Shown piece after piece: positions 44,353-53,992 of a DNA stretch of 64,000 nt. Positions within the stretch are counted from its first letter, which is position 1; each line of letters opens with the position of its first letter. The translations under genes and the position numbers were made by a program. The stretch is from the NCBI GenBank assembly GCA_963853835.1, contig OY970821.1:49802646-49866645 (forward strand), written 5' to 3'. The stretch is from Calendula officinalis (taxonomy: Eukaryota > Streptophyta > Magnoliopsida > Asterales > Asteraceae). Under the pieces are notes generated by a model, which saw only the letters and a program-made list of their open reading frames with translations, was not told the origin of the DNA and searched no databases.

Positions 44353-45336
44353 ATGATCATACACATCCATATGTTCAACACCACATGCAACATGTTCCTA
44401 CTGGTTCGGCCCACACTCAAAACACCAGTATGCACACTAGTCCACCTACTCCAATGTTGGCCCAATATCCTAATGTAGCAGCCCAACAACCGCAACCCAC
44501 TAACCCCTTCCCTACGACCCCACAACCTACACCACCTACACCTTTGACTCCTATTGTCCCTCCGCAAATCCCACACAAACCAATCACACGAAGTGAACAC
44601 GTGATTTGTCAACCAAAAACACTTTTAAATCTCCACACTCAACATACTCCATCACCCATTCCAAAAAATCCGGTCCATGCCCTTAGAGACCCAAATTGGA
44701 ATATGGCCATGACCGACGAATACCAAGCTCTTATTAAAAATAAGACATGGGTTTTGGTACCATGACCCAAAAATGTGAATATAATGAGATGTATGTGGAT
44801 TTTAACTCATAAAACATGTGCCGATGGTTCTTTTGAGAGGTATAAAACCCGTCTTGTAGGTGATGGAAAAACACAGCGATTTGGCATTGATTGTGGAGAA
44901 ACTTTTAGTCCCGTTGTAAAACCAACTACTATTCGCATTGTGCTAACTCTTGTTCTATCCAAGGCTTGGCCCATCCGGCAACTTGATGTTAAAAATGCCT
45001 TTCTCCACGACACTTTGAATAAAACAGTCTACCTGCACCAACCTATGGGGTTTCGTGATCCGGCCCACCCGGATTATGTGTGTTTACTTAAAAAGTCGTT
45101 ATATGGGTTGAAGCAAGCACCCACTGCTTGGTACACTAGATTTGTTGATTATGTTGCTAACTTTGGTTTTACTCACAGTGTCTCGGATAACTCCTTGTTA
45201 TTTTTAGACAGGGAAATAACATGGCGTATCTTCTTTTGTATATGGATGACATCATCCTTACAGCCTCCTCAGATACTCTGCTCAACATAATTATTTCGGT
45301 ACTAAACTCGGAATTTGCGATGAAGGATTTGGGATG
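44145..45336 (+). pseudogene. Copia 2 linker and reverse transcriptase
   Basis: The integrase C-terminal end (FLGFPDNHKGYRCYDMLSKK) leads to a Pro/Thr/Gln-rich linker and the RT entry ALRDPNWNMAMTDEYQALIK, NKTWVLVP, a stop at 44765, then, in the next frame, RYKTRLVGDGKTQRFGIDCG, TFSPVVKPTTIRIVLTLVLS, QLDVKNAFLHD and SLYGLKQAPTAWYTRFVDYV. A frame change near 45205 precedes the catalytic YMDD (MAYLLLYMDDIILTAS, about 45222-45270). A further stop lies at 45336 after MKDLG. Typical copia RT, inactive. Confidence 0.85.
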
Positions 45337-45349
45337 ATTAAGCTCTTTT

Positions 45350-46160
45350 TTGGGAATATTGGTTACACATCAATCCCGTGGCTTATTTTTGTCTCAGTCA
45401 AAATACGCATCTGATATTCTTGAGCGAGCCGGTATGGCAACATGCAAACCATCCGCCACTCCCGTAGACACAAAACCAAAATTAAGTGCAAACTTAAGCC
45501 CGCCGGTCTCTGATCCTGTACTATACCGCAACCTGGCAGGCGCACTTCTGTATCTTACATTTACCCGACCTGATATCTCATATGTCGGTGAACAAGTGTG
45601 CTTGTTTATGCATGACCCACGAGAAGTTCACATGGCCGCATTAAGACGAATTGTCTGCTATCTCCAAGGCACTATAACGCATGGTTTACAATTGCATAAA
45701 TCATCTACATCAGATCTCGTTGCATATACGGATGCTGATTGGGGTGGGTGTCCGGATATGCGACGGTCCACATCGGGTTATTGCGTTTACCTTGGTGACA
45801 ATTTGATATCGTGGTCTGCTAAACGTCAACCTACCTTATCTTGGTCAAGTGTTGAAGCCGAATACCGTGGTGTTGCTAACGTGGTTGCCGAATCGTGTTG
45901 GTTATGGAATTTGTTGCTAGAATTACACTCAATGTTAGTTTATTGTGATAACATCAATGCAATCTACTTATCTAGGAATCCTGTTCAACATCAATGAACA
46001 AAAAATATCGAAATGGATATCCATTTTGTCCGTGAAAAAGTTTCCTGGGGTCTTGTTTCTGTCTTACATGTTCCATCCTGGTAACAGATCGCTGACATCT
46101 TCACCAAGAACGTACCACTGGTACTATTTGAAGACTTTCGCACCAGCCTGAGCGTTCGTT
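45350..46160 (+). pseudogene. Copia 2 RT end and RNase H
   Basis: Open from FLGILVTHQSRG to HQ-stop at 45997: RT thumb and connection (YASDILERAGMATCKPSATP, FTRPDISYVGEQVCLFMHDP, MAALRRIVCYLQGT) and RNase H (YTDADWGGCPDMRRSTSGYC, LSWSSVEAEYRGVANVVAES). The last part (KKYRNGYPFCP-like, decayed) is out of frame after the stop, reaching the polypurine tract near 46178. The D...E...D layout of RNase H is visible. Confidence 0.85.
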
Positions 46161-46177
46161 TGCCTCCCGCTACAACT

Positions 46178-46364
46178 ACGGGGGAGTAATAGAATATACC
46201 ACATTTAATATAGCATTATATATAGTCAAATGTAAATATGTTAGTCAATTATCTCATATGGTAGTCAAATATCTCAGGCATGATTATAGCCTTGATGTAA
46301 GCCTTTCATTGTATATTTATACTCCACTCGTGTAATAAGAGAATGACAAAAATACACTGTTTTA
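46178..46364 (+). mobile_element. Polypurine tract and 3' LTR of copia 2
   Basis: Tract TACGGGGGAG, then LTR from TAATAGAATATACC (46187) to CTGTTTTA (46364). The start TA and end TA have drifted from TG and CA. An internal duplicated word, TTAGTCAATTATCTCATATG / GGTAGTCAAATATCTC, lies near 46230-46275. Two short AT-rich TATA-like words are visible (TATATATAG near 46207, TATATTTATACTCC near 46310). Confidence 0.85.
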
Positions 46365-46395
46365 GCGACGAACCAAGAGCGACAAACCTTCGGTG

Positions 46396-47258
46396 CTAGT
46401 GGAGAAGAATTTCATTTCTTTCAAATGTTATGATGATGTGGTCTCGCACCTTTGACATGTCGTATGCGGCTTGAGCGGCTTCTCGTTTTAGCCTAAACTC
46501 GTTTTGCATAGTCTTGCCAAAGTCGGCCGTGCACCGGTGCCAGATGAAGTTTCCGATCTAATTTTTTCCCCCAAGAGTCGTTCCAGCGGGACGTTGTTTC
46601 GTATCTTCCCAAAGAAGTTCTTCGTTATCTAAGAGATTAATGGGTTCGGGGGAGTCCCATTTTTGATATCTTCGCAAAATTTCACAAACACCTTTATTTG
46701 CAAAATGTTTTCTTGTGGCCAACTCGTCACGGTATGCTTGTCAGACATGGGCCAAAAAACCAACCTCGTTTTCCCCGATCCTACTAATATGTTTTAAACG
46801 TTTGTATATCTCGTTAAAGCGTTGATAATTACCATTTAACATCGTCCACTTCCCCGTCAATGCATCTTGGGTATGTGGGACTTCCATACTTTTGGTTGGA
46901 CTCAACCTAACAATCATCTTTGGTCGGCTCCCATTTGGCCATCTTGGGAAAAATCAACCCAACACTCGGCTAATAGGATTTCTTACGTTGTGTCCCACCG
47001 ACAAAGAACACGAGGTTGAGAATGTGACGACGTTGCGACGATTTCCCCCTTTCGACGTGTTTATTTGGTGGCTGTTTCTTGTGGTGTTGGCTGTGAGGGT
47101 TGTGGTTGTGAGGGTTGTGAAAAAACAGGAGGTGGATTTTGTTGAAGTTGTTAAAATTGTTGGTTCAACATTATATAATGTTGTTGTTGGTTATAGAGTT
47201 GTTCGGTGAGTAGAGTCGGCATTGAAAATTGGGTACCATACGGTGGATATGATAGCAT
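46396..47258 (-). pseudogene. PIF/Harbinger ORF1-like (Myb/NAM-associated) pseudogene
   Basis: The minus strand from ATG at 47258 reads MLSYPPYGTQFSMPTLLTEQ, then a Gln/Pro-rich tail (QPSQPQPSQPTPQE) with stops, then a SANT/Myb-like region: LTGKWTMLNGNYQRFNEIYK, AYRDELATRKHFANKGVCEI, LRRYQKWDSPEPINLLD, ending FRLKREAAQAAYDMSKVRDH and a stop at 46396. This layout resembles the plant NAM-associated/GST-T3-like proteins that serve as the DNA-binding partner of Harbinger transposase. Four or more stops make it a pseudogene. It sits between the 3' LTR of copia 2 and an LTR-like piece. The matching transposase is not seen. Confidence 0.7.
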
Positions 47259-47486
47259 GTAGATCGAGATTCAGAGATTGAACTATAGATTTAGCATAAA
47301 CAATTAGGAATAAGAAGATTAAGATTGATGGAAAAGATGAACACTTTGCTATTGATGGGGGCTGTTACAATTTTGGGTAAAGGTTAGAGTAATTAGGTTA
47401 CTACTAACTATTTATACCTAGCCTAAGTTTAGAATAAATACACAAATTATTCCTAGACTATTGGTTACAACATAGGAGACCCAACA
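47258..47486 (-). mobile_element. LTR-like piece, 229 bp, behind a polypurine tract
   Basis: On the minus strand AAAGGGGGAGAT is followed by TGTTGGGTCTCC, the usual copia tract/LTR junction. A TATAAATAG box lies near 47410-47420 and the piece ends ATCTACA. That is a plausible short copia 3' LTR. The next bases (TGCTATCATATCC) resemble a primer site at 10 of 13 positions but also form the start of the ORF1-like frame. Alternatively this is simply the promoter and 5' leader of that gene. Confidence 0.5.
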
Positions 47487-50383
47487 ATCTCCCCCTTTGT
47501 AACAATAGTCTGGGAGGCGTATCTTCGAAGTCTTCATCTTGAGCCAAAGTTGCACCTGGTAGATATGTCGTTGAATAATGTTGTATTAGGAACAATTTGA
47601 GCTTTCTTTGGATGTGAAAATGAATACTTCTTGTAGCTTTTCAACCAACAAGATGTATTTTGAAGACTTTTGACTGAAGATACATATTGATCGACTAAAA
47701 GTAAGACCCATAATGATAGAGAGATTAACAGCGGAAGTCTTTTTTTGAAGTTTGTGGCTTTATGTCGATCTATGATTCTTGATAATTTCTGTTGAGGTAA
47801 CATGTTGATAACGGTTACGGTCCCCCTCAAACAAACAACTATTTCTTCACGGGACTTGGATTGAACATTCTGATATTTACTCCCGGTGAACGAATAACCA
47901 AATTCAACTATGGAAGTTGTTTGATACATTCGTTAGATCTTTGGTTTCTTTTTTACTCCCCCTTAACTGGTGCATATATCTTATTAATGTGGAGTAAACT
48001 GGGCTAACTTATCGATAATCTCCATAATATTGTAAGAAACTCCTAAGTTTGTTCCCGCAGATTGAGCTTTAGAAGAATTTTTCTCTGAAAGTATCAATTC
48101 TTTATAAGAAGAATTTATGTAATGTATCTTTTCCCCCTCATGATGAATAAGATTTATCTAATTCATCATGTAAAATGTGAACTTCTGCGAGTTGAAATTA
48201 GGAAGAATCTTCGCTTTACGGAAACAAATAAGTTGAGTATGACGATGCCCCTTTGATGAAAACGTGTTGAATAATGATTATACATTTGTTTGTAATAATC
48301 AATATATAACACATTTTATCATTTAAACCATTGAAGTCTTCTATGTTTGTAAAGCTGGAGCTAAGTGTTTGACCGTTGTGCAGTTATATTAAAAAATCAG
48401 CTTCAGCTTTTGAAGATCGGTGATAACCATACTTTTAATTGGCTTTTCAACCTATAGAAAGTATTCCAGAAGACTTCAAGCAAATCGACGAAATGTAGAC
48501 CCATGGATTGAGCAGTCGGCAGCGGAAGTCTTTTTCTTGAAGTTGTGGCTTTGTCGATTTGTTGATGATCCTTGGTTCCTGATATTGGTTGAAGTAGAAG
48601 CAGTGCGGTATATTGATTTGATATGGATTTGCTGACCGTTGTTGATGATATTGGAGTACGTTCATAAAATTCCTTATCTGATATATTGACTGTTGTTGAT
48701 GAGAATGGAGTACAGTCATCAGATCCTCTATCTGACATAGTGATTGTTGTTGATAAGAATGGAGTACAGTCGTCAGGTCTTCGCACAAGAAAGTATCAGG
48801 GTAACCCAGGATCACATAGATTGCCTGTTAGCACGACAGTTACAGAAATCTGTGTGACCTACGTTCAGTGTTGGCTTTGATGTTAGCACTGGTAGGATTT
48901 CCATTCAATCATCGTGGAATACCAATATTTTTGGTATCACTATGAATGTTCCGGCAATATCACAAGGATATGCTTGGTGAAATGCCCGTGTCTTAGAGAA
49001 ATTTAATTCGGTTCTAGACTCTATACGTGGACAAACGAAGGCGAGGACTGGAGGTGGGTCCTCTTTTTCAATATCAACAATCTCCAAATGAGATGTCGAT
49101 AGTAGATGTGGTAATCTCTGTGATTTTGAAACAGGTACTTTTTGTACTTGAGTGGTCAGTGGGGGTTGTGCATTGCATCACTGTGTCCATGATGTCTTAA
49201 TTAGAAAGCAACTTATGTAGTCTGATATAGATGTGGTTACCCGGTCTTTTGTTCGGTTTAGGGAGGGTTTTCCATTTTCTTTAACCCTTTCTCACACACT
49301 CCTCACTTAACACACTTTTTCATTCTCAACCACACCCTCGTTTTTTGTGTTACCATGTGATAAGCTGATTTGCACCCCATACTTCATACCCCCTCTCAAT
49401 TTTTACCTCAGCACACCCCAATCAAGATCCCACGATACTTGATTCTGGTCACCTAGACCTAGGACCCTCACTTTTTAGTTCATATATTGTCGGTGGCTCC
49501 GGGGAAGATCATGTTGGATATAGCAGATCATAGGAGTAATTTGAGAGTGGTCTATTACGCTCATGTACATTTTAATCAGCTTTTAAAAGATGTTTCATTT
49601 TAGAGTTTCACATGGATTTTTCGGTAACACCGGACTCACATAGAGTATCCGTTAGCACACGATATGAATCGGTAGTCGGTAGCACCGGACTCACATAGAG
49701 TATTTTTTTGCACAACCGTTGATTCAAATGTGTAACCTGCGTTTAGAGTTGGCGTGATTTTAGCTCTAACAGGATTTGCACTCGATCCTTGTGAAACATC
49801 AGATTGTGATGCCACTACGAGTGTTCCGACGGATTCACGGAGATCCATTTTTGTAGTGCAAGTTTCCTATATTGGAAGATTTTTTTCGGGTGAGAACTAG
49901 ACACACTGTGCATACAAAGAGACTTAACCCGGGGCAGGAGGTTATTATAATTCAATACCGACAAACTCTGAATGAGCAGTTAGTAGATTATGTGCTACGT
50001 CACCTAAAGAATTGAAACAAATTCCTGTTGAGAGGAATTTGAGTGGTTGGTGGTGGCGTGCAATTGCTTTACTGGGCCAATAAAGTCTAATGAAACATTC
50101 AACGTATGAATGATCACCTATTTATATGGTTGCCCGGTTTGTTGACGGTTTGGATGCACTCAAAGGTGTGTTTTCTTAATTTTATCATGTTTTCACATCA
50201 CCTTGCACTCACCTATTACTATAACCTAGACCTATACCCTCGCATTTACCAGCGGTTGATAAATATTACCTTGGGAAGGTAGAACCGGTTTTGGCAAAAC
50301 CATGAGAAGGTAAGTCTTTTGGAGTAGTAGGTAACGAGAATTAAAAGAATTTGTAATAAACATATGCTATCTTTACTAGGGAA
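47487..50383 (-). mobile_element. Copia/Sirevirus-type 3' non-coding debris
   Basis: No convincing gene. Polypurine-like runs on the minus strand occur near 47490, 47818, 47957 and 48134, and the block at 50216-50330 is shared with the Sirevirus-like element at 5173-5289. The interior contains diverged duplicates: 47640-47790 resembles 48440-48600 (GCGGAAGTCTTTTT, GTGGCTTT, CTTTTCAACC); 48800-49150 resembles 49640-50050. Short frames on both strands (47534-47929, 48403-48786 and others) run through these repeats and are not convincing genes. Confidence 0.5.
48620..48780. repeat. 54 bp tandem repeat, three copies
   Basis: The anchor word GTTGTTGAT starts at 48638, 48692 and 48746, each followed by A(T/A)(T/A)GGAGTAC(A/G) and TCTGA(T/C)AT. 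Copies 2 and 3 are close, copy 1 is more diverged. It makes in-frame repeats in both reading directions, which explains the two open frames there. Confidence 0.9.
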
Positions 50384-51040
50384 TGTAACATCCCAGAACC
50401 CCGTAGCACAATATTGTCCGCTTTGCCCACCGGCGCACGGTTTTGTTCTTGGTATGGACCACTTCCACCCAAAAGGCCTAATGCTAAGAGAGGTATCCAC
50501 ACCCTTATAAGGAGTGTTTAGTTCCCCTCTCCAACCAATGTGGGATGAAACTTACAATTCTCCCCCCCTTGGGACACAACGCCCTCGTTGTGCACATTGG
50601 CCCGGGTCTGGCTCTGATACCACTTGTAACATCCCAGAACCCCGTAGCACAATATTGTCCGCTTTGCCCACCGACGCACGGTATTATTCTTGGTATGGAC
50701 CACTTCCACCCAAAAGGCCTCATGCTAAGAGAGGTATCCACACCCTTATAAGGAGTGTTTAGTTCCCCTCTCCAACCAATGTGGGATGAATCTTACAATT
50801 CTCCCCCCTTGGGACACAACGCCCTCGTTGTGCACATCGGCCCGGGTCTGGCTCTGATACCACTTGTAGCATCCCAGAACCCCGTAGCACAATATTGTTC
50901 GCTTTGCCCACCGGCGGACGGTTTTGTTCTTGGTATGGACCACTTCCACCCAAAAGGCCTCATGCTAAGAGAGGTATCCACACCCTTATAAGGAGTGTTT
51001 AGTTCCCCTCTCCAACCAATGTGGGATGAATCTTACAATT
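50384..51040 (-). mobile_element. TRIM retrotransposon tandem array
   Basis: Three 173 bp LTRs (50384-50556, 50625-50797, 50865-51037) alternate with two 67-68 bp internal domains. On the minus strand each LTR begins TGTAAG and ends ATGTTACA (GCTACA in the third), followed by AGTGGTATCAGAGCC (primer site), a short spacer with the hairpin ACAACG-AGGG-CGTTGT, and the polypurine tract AAGGGGG(GG)AGAAT. Non-coding, under 250 bp per unit, with primer site and tract: a TRIM. The array is cut three bases into a further internal domain by the LARD-type LTR at 51041. The LTR has a palindromic CCTTATAAGG promoter-like word. Confidence 0.93.
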
Positions 51041-53992
51041 TGTAACGCCTTGAATTTTTATTGTAATTTAATTATTACTTTTATTAAATAATTTACGAGT
51101 TATTTATTTAATTATGAGATTTTGGGTTACGTGCTTTTAATGAGTGATTAATTTGCGTAAAATAAATACGTAGTGTCTTAATTAATGACAAGAGTGTCAT
51201 TTATTTTTAATTTAATTAATCATGAGGATTAAATAATAATAACTGGAGGGTTATTAAATTATTGTATTATGAGATTAGTGAAACTATTTATCTTAATTGT
51301 AAAATCCCGAGCTAGTTTTTATGAGAGTGTCGAGTTGTGAGTGAGGTACGGCCGAGATGCAAAGGACCGAACCTAATTGTGCATACATGATTTGGGAGTT
51401 TGTACTAGCATTAGTTCGGCCACTAGACTTAGAGCCCGAGATCGAGTATGGGCGTGGCCCGAATGTGCTAAGGGCTTGAGGCCTTCATCTTGATTATATA
51501 TACTTAAAATACCCTAATTCCTTCTTGTTACTCCTTTCAGCCGAATAGAACCCCAACCCCGTGTGCGCTGTTGTGAGATTGAGAGAGAGCTGCTTCCACT
51601 CTTGTAGCAGCTGAGTCACCATATGAGCAAGCAACCACCGACATCTTTATTCTTTTTTTTCCGGCAAGAACTAAAGACTACCGCCACCACAACTTTTCCT
51701 TTTTATTTGTTGTTTCCAGCAAAGCAAAACCCCACCACCGCCATTGTTTTCTTCCTTTTTTTGATCCCGTCAAAGATGAAACAAAAATCACTGCCACCAT
51801 CCCTTCCCAATCTTTCCCATTGTTGCAAGCAGGGAATGAAGACGCAAGGTTGTGGGCCTGAGCGAGCTGTAGAAAGTGACGGACAATTGTTGAGGCTTGA
51901 GTTGTCGGAGGAGCAGTTGTGGCCGAACAGTGGAGTACCAAGTATTCCCCAAACAGTGAAGAAGACGAGGAGCAGATGATAGAGTCGTGCAAACTAGTCA
52001 TATGCGAGAGCAAGCAGTACGCGGGATCATTGAGCCATATTACCGTTCGTTTCGGTAAATCTTCTTGTCCTTTTTACCTCTTGTTTCTGTTTTGATTATC
52101 CGTGTTTAATTCCTGAGTATTCGAGCAGTGGTCTAGAGCAAACAAGCAGTAAGATCGCGGAGAAGTATGTAGCCGGTTCCAGACTTTTGAGCATCAATCG
52201 GTAGTTTCATCTCTCTTGTTTCCTGCTTAATTGTTTCTTGCGATTATTGAACTTAATTCCGTGTGATGGCAGAATCTTATCAGGGAAGAGACCGAGCCAT
52301 TAAGGGCTCGGGTTTTTGTTATTCTTCGTTGAATTGTTGTCTCGTTTTCTTTGTTGATTTAACCGGATATTGGTGGTAGTTTTCTTTCCAAGTTTCCAAA
52401 GCGAGTCTTTTATATAATCTGCTTAATCTCGAATTGTTATTGGTTTTAATCTCTGAAATTCTTGAGGTTCGGGTTAATTAGGGACTGCAGTTTTTTTTAA
52501 GTGTCGGGTTGGGTAAAGGTCACGAACCTATAACTTAAACGTCTTAATAACCGAAAACCGGAAACCGAACCCGTAGGGTTCTTGGTTTCCTAAACCGGGA
52601 AAGAATTTTAAAAGAAGAGACTAAATTAATTATAAACGTAATTCTGAAGTTAAAATAAGTTTCGGGACTGTCGTGTGTCTCGGGAATAAACGGATTGATG
52701 TCGGGATTCAAAACGGGGTTTTAAAGGATATGCTGAAATCTGACAAAATTGATAAACTGAGTTCAAGTCCGTTTTTAACACACTTCATATACATTTATGG
52801 ATTTTTGGCCCGTGCTGGTGTCTAGTTTTCTGAGACCTCTTTCCGTTTCCGCTGACGGCTCGTTAATCCGATTTGTCGTTTAAACGATATCCCTGTTTTA
52901 GTAAAACCATTGCAGAATAGTTTTTGGTTCAGCTATTCTGTCTTGTAAGCCTGATTTGAACCTTTTCTGTTTGGATTCCGTTTCCGAGGTCTTCTGTAAA
53001 ATTGTATTTCTCTGAGTCATTTATCTACTATAAAAATTTGAATAAAATCTAGTGAGCGGTTTGAGAGTTATAGCCATTCCCGCGAAAGTGCTGAGTACTG
53101 TTTAGTTTCTGCTGAAACAACCTTTGAGCCAAATCCTAATCCGAGCTTCCTTGTATTTTGTTGGCCCTTCTAGAACCTGTTAGAGACGCTCTACTGTACC
53201 GAGGATATTTAGTAGCATACGTCTATTCGAGGTGGGTAATCTCACTATAAACTTATACTTACTTTCGATTCATGATTTTGTGCTATGTGTTGTGAATTGT
53301 CTTGTTGATTGAGCTTGAGTATTGATTGTGTGATTTACTTGAGTTATCTGTGATCTGAGTTATCTGAGTTATCTGAGTTCTTGAGTTAAAACATTAAACA
53401 TAATATACTTGACTTGAAACCGAAGAGCACTGGTGTCAGATGTTCTCTTGGCACCGAAGAGTACTGGTGCCAGACGTTTTGACTCAACACCGAAGAGTAC
53501 AGGTGTTGAGCCTTTAGTTGTGTGAGGCGGGTCGAGGTTGATCTCTCGTCCCAAGTCATACAAGCGCGCTATATAAATTTAAAAGCTGAGAAATAAATTT
53601 GAGTAATTGAGAATTGAGTAGAATCTCTAGGGATCACTTATGTGACTTGAGTTGTTTGTATTTATTTGTTTATTTTGATATTATTCACTCAGCGGTGGCT
53701 GACCCCAAACACCCCCTCCCATTTTGCAGGTACTAGCAAGGGCAAAGAGAAGGTCAATGGTTGATGAACTGCGTTTCTATTTTTCTATTTGTGGATTTGG
53801 ATTAAAACATTTATTTCGAGTCAAACATGTTTTGTTTTTAAAACCTTCAATTATTCCGCATTTAAACCTCGTGACGGTTTTATATTTTTACTTATGAGTT
53901 GGGACCTTTGAGTTACTTGTACTTTTGAGGGAAAATGTAATATATTATTGATTAAAAAGTTTTATATTTCCACTGATTTTTGGGATGTTACA
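51041..53992 (+). mobile_element. LARD LTR, first copy, 2952 bp
   Basis: TATA box TATATATA at 51495-51502, with a likely transcript start about 30 bp later. A 118-codon frame follows at 51623-51979 (see rejected items). Near 53415-53510 three hairpins share the loop GAAGAG(T/C)AC(T/A). No polyadenylation signal was identified with certainty. Left neighbour: the TRIM array, into which it inserted. Confidence 0.92.
53415..53510 (+). repeat. Three hairpins with conserved loop and changing stems
   Basis: Hairpin 1 TGAAACC/GGTGTCA (53415-53438, one mismatch), hairpin 2 TGGCACC/GGTGCCA (53449-53472), hairpin 3 CTCAACACC/GGTGTTGAG (53483-53510), all with a 10-base loop of the form GAAGAGYACW. The set is kept in the second LTR at about 60558-60655. 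Confidence 0.9.

Larger units (their letters stand above)
42283..46364 (+). mobile_element. Second Ty1/copia element, gag-deleted, decayed
   Basis: Order: 5' LTR remnant (42283-42398), primer site, short gag remnant, protease, integrase, RT, RNase H, polypurine tract, 3' LTR (46187-46364). LTRs are short (178 bp). Both LTR ends have drifted from TG...CA. The LINE interrupts the 5' LTR, and the left part of that LTR is not recognisable. Frameshifts and stops occur throughout pol. Confidence 0.85.

Noticed and set aside
44349..44612. Minus-strand 87-codon frame
   Set aside because: Antisense of the Pro/Thr/Gln-rich linker of copia 2.
47245..47257. Primer-binding site next to the LTR-like piece
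   Set aside because: Only 10 of 13 positions match, and the same bases start the Harbinger ORF1-like frame.
48620..48780. CRISPR-like array
   Set aside because: Only three copies, no unique spacers, and eukaryotic context; it is a plain 54 bp tandem repeat.
50246..50991. Several frames of 62-84 codons on both strands
   Set aside because: They are shadows of the TRIM LTR and interior, repeated with the array, and overlap each other in all frames.
50384..51037. Cassandra-type TRIM with a 5S rRNA-like LTR
   Set aside because: I could not see the 5S internal promoter boxes in the LTR, so only the general TRIM label is supported.
51623..51979. 118-codon frame in the LARD LTR, kept as 119 codons at 58781-59140
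   Set aside because: Of about a dozen differences between the two copies, most change the amino acid, so there is no sign of protein selection. It has no recognisable domain and lies in a transcript leader position.
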